A DNA stretch of 7,951 bases from an uncultured Prevotella sp. (GTDB lineage: Bacteria; Bacteroidota; Bacteroidia; Bacteroidales; Bacteroidaceae): positions 1-7,951 of the forward strand of contig CAJKDU010000068.1 in NCBI GenBank assembly GCA_905198745.1, read 5' to 3'. The notes below the pieces were generated by a model that saw nothing but the letters and a program-made list of their open reading frames with translations, was not told the DNA's origin and made no database searches. The translations under genes and the position numbers were made by a program. The number at the start of each line of letters is the position of its first letter. The stretch's first letter is position 1. Positions 1-6,200 of this stretch are shown one piece after another.

Positions 1-51
1 TATACAACCTTTTACTCATATTTATCAACTTAAATTAATTCCGCCAACGGG

Positions 52-59
52 TTACTTTG
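52..59 (+). promoter_or_regulatory. Weak candidate -7 element of a Bacteroidota-type promoter for the TonB-dependent receptor
   Basis: The octamer ttactttg matches the Bacteroidota -7 consensus TAnnTTTG at all but one position and lies about 80 bases before the receptor start codon. I see no convincing TTTG-like -33 element at the expected spacing, so this is only a candidate. The rest of the 138-base leader is A/T-rich. There is no Shine-Dalgarno sequence before the ATG at 139, only an A-rich stretch, which is common in this phylum. Confidence 0.25.
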
Positions 60-138
60 TACAAAAACATCGTTTTTAGATAAAAACAATAAGTAAATAC
101 AATATTTTATAATTTCACATACAAAAGAAATAAACGAT

Positions 139-2547
139 ATGAGAAATTCACAGACACAACGAATTAAGGTGGCAATCAATATAACCCACCTTAAAAAATC
201 AATGCTTGCAGCCTTTGTTGCACTCTCCGTCGCAACTGCGAACGCACAAACCATCAAAGGCGTTGTGACAGATGCTGACAACGGGGAGCCCATCATCGGC
301 GCAACGATCAAGGTGAAGGAGACATCGAAAGCTGCCGTGACAGATATGAACGGCAAATATTCGATAACAGGTCTCACAACAGGCCGTTACACCATTGAAG
401 CTTCGTACATAGGTTACCAGCCAGCCGTCATCCCCGAGATTCTCGTTACGGAGGGCAAGGAGGTGGTCATCAACGTCCCCATAAGCGAGAGCTTGAAGGA
501 GCTGGGAGAAGTAGTGGTGAAGCCTCGCATCAGCAAGGAAAGCGCTGTGAACAAGATGGCTCTTGTCGGGGCGAGGATGCTCAGCATGGAAGAGGCAAGC
601 CGATATGCAGGAGGATACAGCGACCCGGCGCGCCTCGTCACAGCCTTTGCCGGTGTGGCTGGCAACAGCAACGACAACGGCGTGTCGGTGCACGGCAATG
701 CGCCGCAGGCCATGCAGTGGCGACTTGAGGGCGTGGAGATCTTCAGCCCGAACCACTTCACCGACGCCTTCAACATGGGCACAGGACTCGTCAGCGCACT
801 CAACTCCAATGTTCTTGACAACTCCGACTTCCACCTCGGAGCCTTCACAGCCGAGTACAGCAATGCCCTCTCAGGCGTGTTTGACATGAGAATGCGCGCA
901 GGCGACAACGAAAGCTACCACCATGCGCTCCAGATAGGCACGCTGGGCCTCGAAGGCACATCGGAAGGCCCCATAAGCAAGAAGACAGGAGCATCCTACC
1001 TCGTCAACTACCGCTACTCCGTCACCACCATCGCCCGTGAGATAGGACTCCTCTCCCTCGACGGCGACCAGGCCGACTTTCAGGACTTCAACTTCAAGCT
1101 CAACTTCCCGACAAAGAAGGCTGGCACATTCTCCGTCTTCGGAGTAGGACTGAAGGACAAGTACTGGCTCGAGCTCGAAGACCCCTCAAAGTGGGAGAGC
1201 ATGTATGACCAGGAGTACACGGTCAGCAATCAGACAATGCTCGCTGGCGGCGTCAACCACAAGGCGTACCTCGGCAAGAACTGGAACATCAACAGCACCA
1301 TAGCAGCCTCCTACTTCAAGAACGACGGAGACCAGAGCTACTATGACGGACAGCCCAACCTGGCCAACAAGCTCGGCAACTGCCTGCCCTACATAAGGAT
1401 GCGCCAGAACAACTCGCAGTTTACAGCCACAACGAATGTGCAGAAGCGTTTCAGCCCTAAGTTCCAGTCCAAGATTGGTGCCACATACACAGAGTACTTC
1501 TTCGACATCGACCTCAAGATGGCCCCAAAGGTAGGAGCCACCATGCCTGCACAATCAATCTATACAGCCGACAGCCACACCGGCCTGTTCAACGCCTATA
1601 TAGCCAACTCGTGGAACATGAGCCGCTGGCTTACCTTCACCTTTGGTCTGAATACCCAGTATTTCCGCCTCAACGACGACGTGTCAGTTGAGCCACGCGC
1701 AGCCTTCCAGTGGAATCCGGACGAGAAGAACCAGTTCTCTGTGGGTTACGGCATGCACAGCAAGACAGAGAAGATGGACACCTACTTTGTTTATGACCAA
1801 AATGAGGGCTTTGTAAACAAGGACCTCAAACTGAGCAAGGCTCACCACCTCATCGGTTCGTACATCCACCGATTCAACGACCAGCTCAACCTACGCGTGG
1901 AGGCATACTACCAGAGCCTCTTCGACCTTCCCGTGACTGAAGACGGCAGCTACTGCACCATCAACCGCCGCTATTATTACGAGGAGCGCGAGCTCGTGAG
2001 CAAAGGCAAGGGACGCAACTATGGCATAGACGTCGCACTGGAGCAATACATGCACAAGGGTTACTACTGGATGGTGGACGGTTCGCTCTACAAGTCAGAG
2101 TACAAGGGTGGCGACAATATATGGCGCGACTCACGCTACAACCGTACCTTCATGGTCAAGGTGCTCGGCGGTAAGGAATGGATGCTCGGCAAGAGAAGGC
2201 AGAACGTGCTGAGTGTCAACGGCAAAGTCACCCTGCAAGGCGGTCAGAGATACACTCCTGCCGATGTGGCGGCAAGCAAACTGAACTACGAGGCTGGCAG
2301 ACCAGATGTCGTGTACGACGAGACAAAGGCTTTCTCTGAGCAGTACGACCCTGCATGCATCGTAGACTTCACCATCAGCTACAAGATAACAGGCAAGAAG
2401 TGCAACCACACCATAGCCTTCGAAGGTCTCAACCTCTTGCAGAAAAAAGTGCCTTACGAGAACACTTACAACTACAAGAAGAACATTGTGGAGACTTACG
2501 ACTCAGGCATCTCACTGCCAAACGTGTACTACCGCATCAGCTTCTAA
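139..2547 (+). CDS. TonB-dependent outer-membrane receptor with N-terminal carboxypeptidase-like regulatory domain
   Basis: This 802-residue outer-membrane protein should import a ligand across the outer membrane using TonB energy; the substrate cannot be read from the sequence. Residues 1-36 form a signal peptide: a long basic n-region with K19-K20, a hydrophobic core, and an ANA/Q cleavage site at 36/37. The ATG at 139 is preferred over the internal one at 202, because the latter would drop both lysines. Residues about 38-118 are a carboxypeptidase-regulatory-like beta-sandwich (GVVTDADNGEPIIGATI, then DMNGKYSITGL). A TonB-box-like ELGEVVV lies at 121-127, a plug at about 128-255, and a beta-barrel follows to the end, which is YYRISF with the terminal Phe expected for BAM-dependent assembly. 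It is shorter than typical SusC (about 1000 residues), and no SusD follows, so it is probably not a classical SusCD glycan importer. The reading frame is intact. Confidence 0.93.
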   Translation: MRNSQTQRIKVAINITHLKKSMLAAFVALSVATANAQTIKGVVTDADNGEPIIGATIKVKETSKAAVTDMNGKYSITGLTTGRYTIEASYIGYQPAVIPEILVTEGKEVVINVPISESLKELGEVVVKPRISKESAVNKMALVGARMLSMEEASRYAGGYSDPARLVTAFAGVAGNSNDNGVSVHGNAPQAMQWRLEGVEIFSPNHFTDAFNMGTGLVSALNSNVLDNSDFHLGAFTAEYSNALSGVFDMRMRAGDNESYHHALQIGTLGLEGTSEGPISKKTGASYLVNYRYSVTTIAREIGLLSLDGDQADFQDFNFKLNFPTKKAGTFSVFGVGLKDKYWLELEDPSKWESMYDQEYTVSNQTMLAGGVNHKAYLGKNWNINSTIAASYFKNDGDQSYYDGQPNLANKLGNCLPYIRMRQNNSQFTATTNVQKRFSPKFQSKIGATYTEYFFDIDLKMAPKVGATMPAQSIYTADSHTGLFNAYIANSWNMSRWLTFTFGLNTQYFRLNDDVSVEPRAAFQWNPDEKNQFSVGYGMHSKTEKMDTYFVYDQNEGFVNKDLKLSKAHHLIGSYIHRFNDQLNLRVEAYYQSLFDLPVTEDGSYCTINRRYYYEERELVSKGKGRNYGIDVALEQYMHKGYYWMVDGSLYKSEYKGGDNIWRDSRYNRTFMVKVLGGKEWMLGKRRQNVLSVNGKVTLQGGQRYTPADVAASKLNYEAGRPDVVYDETKAFSEQYDPACIVDFTISYKITGKKCNHTIAFEGLNLLQKKVPYENTYNYKKNIVETYDSGISLPNVYYRISF

Positions 2548-2548
2548 T

Positions 2549-2603
2549 GGTGGGTTCTATTAATTCCCACCGTCAAAAGGCTTTAGGTGGGTTCTATTAA
2601 TTC
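2549..2603 (+). repeat. Two direct copies of an 18-bp motif (GGTGGGTTCTATTAATTC), one forming a palindrome
   Basis: The motif occurs at 2549-2566 and again at 2586-2603, perfectly conserved and spaced 37 bases start to start. It begins one base after the receptor stop codon. In the first copy GGTGGG (2549-2554) is answered by CCCACC (2566-2571), giving a 6-bp stem with an 11-base loop. The second copy lacks the CCCACC arm. No T tract follows, so this is a poor intrinsic terminator. It could be the remains of the ends of an insertion sequence or miniature element, but I cannot assign a family. The bases between the repeats and the porin fragment (2604-2698) hold no gene that I recognise. Confidence 0.7.
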
Positions 2604-2698
2604 GCTTTGTCAGATTTTTGATTTATCTCTGAGTGCAGAGTGTCTGTTTTGAGGGAGCGATGCGGGCTATAATTTCAGGCTACGGCTGCTGCACACGT

Positions 2699-3092
2699 TA
2701 CACCATCAGCGCCGACTATGTTTCGAATGGCTGGACTTTCCGAACAGAGTTATATCCACTCCACCGGCAATGCTTTCGCAAAAACGTTAACAGACTCCGA
2801 TGAAGCAAGTGCTGCAGACTGCAATCTGTCGAAAAACGGCAATAAGGCTGACGGATTCTATGCATTGGGCATAGCACCGATCGTTGCAAACAAGATTAAC
2901 GTAAAGGCAAGGTATGATCTGTATAGGAGCAATGGGGAATGGAACGCAGCAAAAACATTCTATGAAGTGGGTGCCGACTACTTGTTCACGAAGAATTTGA
3001 AGCTGTCTGTAGAGTATGCGCTCGTCAACGACCGTACGCTCGACAAGCATAATTACAGCTTGGCAAATGCAGAACTTTCCATAAAGTTCTAA
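2699..3092 (+). pseudogene. C-terminal fragment of a porin (phosphate-selective porin O/P-like), frameshifted
   Basis: This is the end of an outer-membrane beta-barrel porin, roughly the last 130 residues of a family usually near 400. From 2699 one frame reads YTISADYVSNGWTFRTE, with the alternating pattern of barrel strands. That frame then becomes meaningless, while the next frame continues as YIHSTGNAFAKT from 2751. Removing one T near 2750 joins them into a continuous porin sequence. The remainder shows further barrel strands (KINVKARYDLYRS, YEVGADYLFTKNLKLSVEYAL) and ends in SIKF with a terminal Phe. An ATG at 2718 opens a 124-residue frame, but its first ten or so residues are out-of-frame translation and it has no signal peptide, so it is unlikely to be a real gene. 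The first frame is open back to a stop at 2630, but the residues before 2699 do not look like porin. The N-terminal two thirds are absent from the window. Confidence 0.8.
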
Positions 3093-3114
3093 TGTATGAC
3101 ATGCCCGTCATGCA
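3093..3114 (+). terminator. Hairpin just after the porin stop, possible remnant of its terminator
   Basis: The first base after the porin stop codon opens an inverted repeat: TGTATGAC (3093-3100), a six-base loop, then GTCATGCA (3107-3114). As plus-strand RNA it forms eight pairs including one U-G wobble; the minus-strand version has a C-A mismatch, so the plus strand is favoured. It has no T tract. The proposed 3' end of the group II intron begins two bases later, so a tract could have been displaced by the insertion. The terminator role is inferred. Confidence 0.3.
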
Positions 3115-3115
3115 A

Positions 3116-3207
3116 ATCGAGTAGGAGGAAAACGAAGCAGTTTTCTTCCTACTTTCGTTTTCCGACCTCTCACACCACCGTACGTGCCGTTCGGCATACG
3201 GCGGTTC
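3116..3207 (-). ncRNA. Group II intron domains V and VI
   Basis: Domain V lies at about 3174-3205. On the minus strand CCGCCGUAU pairs with GUACGGUGG (one internal G-U pair and a closing U-G). A two-base AC bulge follows, then GCC/GGC closed by a GAAC tetraloop. The catalytic triad position reads CGC. Domain VI lies at about 3116-3173. It has a perfect ten-pair stem, GGAAAACGAA with UUCGUUUUCC. The basal helix pairs GAG with CUC and AGG with CCU, leaving one bulged A (plus-strand position 3122). That A is seven bases from the proposed intron end, the expected place for the branch-point adenosine. All this is visible in the sequence; that the fold is catalytically competent is not implied, because domain I is missing. 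Confidence 0.8.
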
Positions 3208-3208
3208 T

Positions 3209-3607
3209 CTAATTGCTATGCAATTTGGTATAGATGCCAAGAAGTGAGGGATAACCTTGCCTAACAAGTCCATCGTTCGTTATGGCACACTTTAGAATAG
3301 GGCTCGTCGCTATGCGCCAATACCCCTTGCGGGTATTTGCCCATTGCCATGCCCTCCATCTGCCAATACCACATTTCATGAGGTTCGTGAAACGAGTACG
3401 GACTCGTTTCCAACATTTCCAGATATAACACCGTATGCGTCTATGATACCATTCCTCCGTTCTTTGGAGAAATGTTTTCATATCTGCCAGATAGTAATAT
3501 CCTATCCAACCACGGATGTATTCCGTCAAGCGGTTCTTCAACCACGATAAACCTTTGCCGTTACTGCGCTTGGTAATGGATTTCAGTAATATTAAAAATT
3601 CCATCAA
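3209..3607 (-). pseudogene. ltrA: Truncated group II intron-encoded maturase (LtrA-type), C-terminal part only
   Basis: The intact protein is a reverse transcriptase/maturase that helps its intron splice and insert. Only about 130 residues remain of a usual 400-600. They correspond to the maturase X domain and the group II maturase-specific region. Recognisable landmarks in order are LKSITKRSNGKG, RLTEYIRGWIGYYYLADMK, RRIRCYIWKCWKRVRTR, AWQWANTRKGYWRIA and LVRQGYPSLLGIYTKLH. The whole fingers-palm domain with its YADD motif is absent. The frame is closed upstream by a stop just before a TTG-ATG pair at 3602-3607, and no real start exists. The end has no HNH endonuclease extension, as in endonuclease-less intron classes. 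The stop codon at 3209 is four bases before domain V, normal for these introns. Homology is clear from residue 8 or so; the first few residues may be junction sequence. Confidence 0.87.
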
Positions 3608-3616
3608 TTGTTAAAT

Positions 3617-5158
3617 TCACCTCTCTGACCAGTCGCTTCTGTCAAGATTGCGGTAGCCCACGGCTTCTGCAATATGGGGAAGTTGCACCTGCTCACTGCC
3701 ATCAAGGTCGGCAATGGTGCGTGCCACCTTGAGAATCCTGCTATAGGCACGGGCAGAGAGTTTCAATCGCTCCATAGCCATGCGCAACATGTCCATGGAT
3801 GAGGCATCGGGTTCGGCAAACTGATGCAGCATGCGCTCCGTCATTTGGGCATTGCAGTGGATGCCCTTGAAGTCTTTGTAACGGGCGGTCTGTATGTCGC
3901 GTGCCTTGATGACGCGCTCACGGATAGCGGCACTCGGCTCGCCGGGCTGCGCTTTCGAGATGTCCTTGAACGGCACGGGCGTTATCTCGCAATGGATGTC
4001 GATGCGGTCGAGCAGCGGTCCGCTTATCTTGTTCATGTAGCGCTGTATCTGTCCCGGCGTGCAGACGCAATGATGTGTTGGGTCGCCATAGTAACCGCAA
4101 GGACACGGGTTCATGGATGCCACGAACATGAACGAACAGGGATACTCTATGGTGTATTTGGCACGGGAAATCGTTATCTTGCGGTCTTCAAGCGGCTGGC
4201 GGAGTACTTCAAGGGTGGCCTTGTTGAACTCGGGCAACTCGTCGGCAAAGAGCACGCCGTTGTGGGCAAGCGAAATCTCGCCCGGCTGCGGATTGCTGCC
4301 GCCGCCCACGAGTGCCACCTGCGAGATGGTGTGATGGGGCGAACGGAAGGGACGCTGCGAAATAAGCGACGTCTCCTGCGAGAGTTTTCCGGCAATGGAA
4401 TGTATCTGGGTGGTCTCCAGGCTCTCGGAAAGCGAGAGTGGAGGAAGAATGGAGGGCAGGCGCTTGGCCATCATCGACTTGCCCGAACCGGGAGGACCAA
4501 TCATTATGAGATTGTGTCCGCCGGCAGCAGCCACTTCAAGAGCCCGCTTCACCGACTCCTGGCCGCGCACGTCGGCAAAGTCAAGTTCAAACTTATATTG
4601 GTGTTCATAGAACTCCTTACGCGTATCAACAACCGTTGGCTCGAAGTCAGACAAGCCGTTCAGGAACTTCACCACGTCTATCAGTCTTTCCATACCATAG
4701 ACATCAAGGTTGTTGACCACGGCAGCCTCACGCACGTTCTGCTTGGGCACGATGAGCCCCTTGTAGTGTTCTTTGCGAGCCTGGATGGCGATAGGCAGGC
4801 AGCCACGCACGGGCTGCAGAGTTCCGTCGAGACTTAACTCACCAACCAGCATATACTTGTCGAGCAAATCGGGCTGCACCTTGTCGGTTGCAGCGAGGAT
4901 GCCAATGGCAAGAGGCAGGTCGAAGCCACTGCCCTCCTTGCGGAGATCGGCAGGAGCCATGTTGACTGTGATTTCAGCCACGGGAAACTTGAAGCCACTG
5001 TTGGGCAGAGCTGCCACCAGGCGGTCACGGCTTTCCTTGACTGCACCGTCTCCCAAGCCAGTAAGATGGTACTGCACGCCACGGGTGATATTCACTTCCA
5101 CGGTGACAGGCGTCACCTGCAAGCCATTGACGGCAGCACTGTAAGTCTTTGCGAGCAT
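3617..5158 (-). CDS. yifB: YifB/ComM-family Mg-chelatase-like AAA+ ATPase
   Basis: This 513-residue cytoplasmic ATPase matches the family's usual length of about 500. Residues about 20-141 form the N-terminal ChlI-associated, Lon-protease-like fold (EVNITRG, LTGLGDGAVKESRDRL). The AAA+ module follows: Walker A GPPGSGKS at 221-228, the family stretch RSPHHTISQVALVGGG at 272-287, Walker B GVLFADE at 301-307, and the arginine-bearing GPLLDRIDIH at 380-389. A four-cysteine cluster (C352, C354, C364, C366) is a probable zinc site. The Mg-chelatase C-terminal domain contains SARAYSRILKVARTIADLDG at 468-487. Despite the name, family members do not act in chlorophyll synthesis. ComM proteins of naturally competent bacteria promote branch migration during transformation; whether that holds here is inference. 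The gene lies 38 bases after the lipoprotein gene and is probably the last of the operon. No terminator is visible between its stop codon and the intron remnant. Confidence 0.95.
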   Translation of the reverse strand: MLAKTYSAAVNGLQVTPVTVEVNITRGVQYHLTGLGDGAVKESRDRLVAALPNSGFKFPVAEITVNMAPADLRKEGSGFDLPLAIGILAATDKVQPDLLDKYMLVGELSLDGTLQPVRGCLPIAIQARKEHYKGLIVPKQNVREAAVVNNLDVYGMERLIDVVKFLNGLSDFEPTVVDTRKEFYEHQYKFELDFADVRGQESVKRALEVAAAGGHNLIMIGPPGSGKSMMAKRLPSILPPLSLSESLETTQIHSIAGKLSQETSLISQRPFRSPHHTISQVALVGGGSNPQPGEISLAHNGVLFADELPEFNKATLEVLRQPLEDRKITISRAKYTIEYPCSFMFVASMNPCPCGYYGDPTHHCVCTPGQIQRYMNKISGPLLDRIDIHCEITPVPFKDISKAQPGEPSAAIRERVIKARDIQTARYKDFKGIHCNAQMTERMLHQFAEPDASSMDMLRMAMERLKLSARAYSRILKVARTIADLDGSEQVQLPHIAEAVGYRNLDRSDWSER

Positions 5159-5196
5159 AAGCGGTCAGAAGTTTTTATTAGATTCTTACTTGATTG

Positions 5197-6189
5197 TTAT
5201 TGTCCGCCCAATCGTTCCTGCAACTGTTGGGCGGTGAGTCCACGTGCCACGACCTTGCCGCCCTGCACGAGGATATTGTCGGGGATATTGCCCATGCCCA
5301 ATTGTCGCAACACTGGGGTTTCAAACATCTTGCCGTCACAAACGGTAGGCCAAGAGATGGAGTCGCGCTCCATATTCATGCGACAGTCGTGCAGGCTGGC
5401 GTCCAGACAGACACTCACAATGCGTAGCCGGCTGCCCATACGGCGCTGGGTCTGTTTGAGTAAGCGCTGTATGTTCTGGCTGTCGAAGTTCCAGGAAGCC
5501 CAAACGGTCACCACGCCGAAATCTGCCGACAGGTCACTGTTACTCACCTGTCTGCCATTTATGTCGGTGGCTTGGAAACGGGGCACTGCGCCACCCACGC
5601 TCAGTTTGTTGGAGCGTTCAGCCTGGTCGCGCAATTTTCCCAGCCAGGCATTACCCTGTTGCTTGGCGGCAAGCTTGGTGAGCAAGCGGCTGGCACGTGC
5701 AAAATCGGCATCGGGCTGCTGCATGAAATGGCGGAACACCAGATAGACACTCACCGGCGAGTCGGGATTGTCGGAGATGAACTCTTCGGCATACTTCTTC
5801 GTTTCCGGTGGTGTTGCCTGCAGGCAACGCTCTCTGAACTGGGTCATCAGTTCGTTGTCCTTGGTGCCTTTCACCTCCATTTGCTTCAAGTGGGAGGCAT
5901 CGGCAGAAATGCTTACCGACTTGCCGGGCTCGGCAAAGACGGGCTGTTCGGAAAAGTTGGGGAAGACGAGCATCAGCACGGAAGGGCGTGTGCACGCCGT
6001 TTCGTAGGTGAAACGTCCGCCGTTCACCTTAATGGTGTCAACGCCGCTGATGCCGCCGTCGTTGCTGTAAACATAAAACTCACCCTGGTTGAGGTTGAGA
6101 AAGCGGCCTTCAATCTTGAAGCGATCACTTGAAGTGCCACATGAAACCAAAACCAGGGTGAGTAGTAGAAGATATGTAAGTTTCTTCAT
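5197..6189 (-). CDS. DUF4369 lipoprotein with thioredoxin-like domain lacking the CxxC active site
   Basis: A 330-residue lipoprotein. Residues 1-16 are a signal peptide with lipobox LVSC and lipidated Cys17 followed by Gly. Residues about 22-110 resemble DUF4369 (FKIEGRFLNL, DTIKVNGGRFTYE, PGKSVSISAD). A helical linker leads to a thioredoxin/TlpA/AhpC-like domain at about 195-330 (VGGAVPRFQATDINGRQVS, VTVWASW). Homologues with this architecture are periplasmic thiol-disulfide oxidoreductases with WCxxC after this tryptophan. Here the stretch is WASWNFDSQ (230-238), so both catalytic cysteines are gone: N234 and S237 hold their places. The cis-proline loop (GNIP, P303) is kept. Other cysteines (C66, C122, C261, C269, C284) are not in a CxxC. 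A classic oxidoreductase role is therefore unlikely, and binding or structural function is more plausible. The gene starts 11 bases after the upstream lipoprotein stop, so translational coupling is likely. Confidence 0.88.
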   Translation of the reverse strand: MKKLTYLLLLTLVLVSCGTSSDRFKIEGRFLNLNQGEFYVYSNDGGISGVDTIKVNGGRFTYETACTRPSVLMLVFPNFSEQPVFAEPGKSVSISADASHLKQMEVKGTKDNELMTQFRERCLQATPPETKKYAEEFISDNPDSPVSVYLVFRHFMQQPDADFARASRLLTKLAAKQQGNAWLGKLRDQAERSNKLSVGGAVPRFQATDINGRQVSNSDLSADFGVVTVWASWNFDSQNIQRLLKQTQRRMGSRLRIVSVCLDASLHDCRMNMERDSISWPTVCDGKMFETPVLRQLGMGNIPDNILVQGGKVVARGLTAQQLQERLGGQ

Positions 6190-6200
6190 TTACATGATTC

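Larger units (their letters stand above)
3116..3607 (-). mobile_element. 5'-truncated group II intron remnant
   Basis: Read on the minus strand, this stretch contains the end of a maturase reading frame, then domain V and domain VI, in the order expected at the 3' end of a bacterial group II intron. The proposed intron 3' terminus is CTCGAT, ending at position 3116. The ribozyme domains I-III, the 5' splice site and the whole reverse-transcriptase part of the encoded protein are missing. The left-over sequence stops about ten bases from the stop codon of the yifB-like gene. The element cannot self-splice or move by itself. A 5' truncation of this kind is what incomplete target-primed reverse transcription leaves, but a later deletion would look the same. 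The exact truncation point, somewhere near 3595-3616, is uncertain. Confidence 0.85.

Noticed and set aside
414..908. Long open frames on the minus strand within the receptor gene (also 199-834).
   Set aside because: They are antisense to an intact receptor with a signal peptide, plug and barrel, and their translations show no family features.
2549..2571. The GGTGGG/CCCACC palindrome as the receptor gene's intrinsic terminator.
   Set aside because: The stem is only six pairs with an 11-base loop, and the bases after it (GTCAAAAGG) are not a T tract. A repeat or element end is more likely.
2549..2603. A CRISPR-like array.
   Set aside because: There are only two copies, with a 19-base spacer shorter than usual, and no further repeats or cas genes.
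2627..2640. A small hairpin CTCTG-AGTG-CAGAG before the porin fragment.
   Set aside because: It has a five-pair stem, no T tract follows, and its size is common by chance. I do not call it a terminator or operator.
2718..3092. A 124-residue intact gene beginning at the ATG at 2718.
   Set aside because: Its first residues are out of frame relative to the clear porin sequence YTISADYVSNGWTFRTE upstream, and it has no signal peptide. A frameshifted fragment explains it better.
3121..3170. The AAAACGAAGCAG...TTCGTTTT inverted repeat as a bidirectional terminator between convergent genes.
   Set aside because: It is fully accounted for as the domain VI stem of the group II intron, with domain V directly beside it. 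It could still terminate transcription incidentally.
3824..4837. A 337-residue open frame on the plus strand opposite the ATPase gene.
   Set aside because: It lies wholly antisense to a gene with clear Walker and zinc motifs, and its translation has no recognisable domain. It is a by-product of codon bias.
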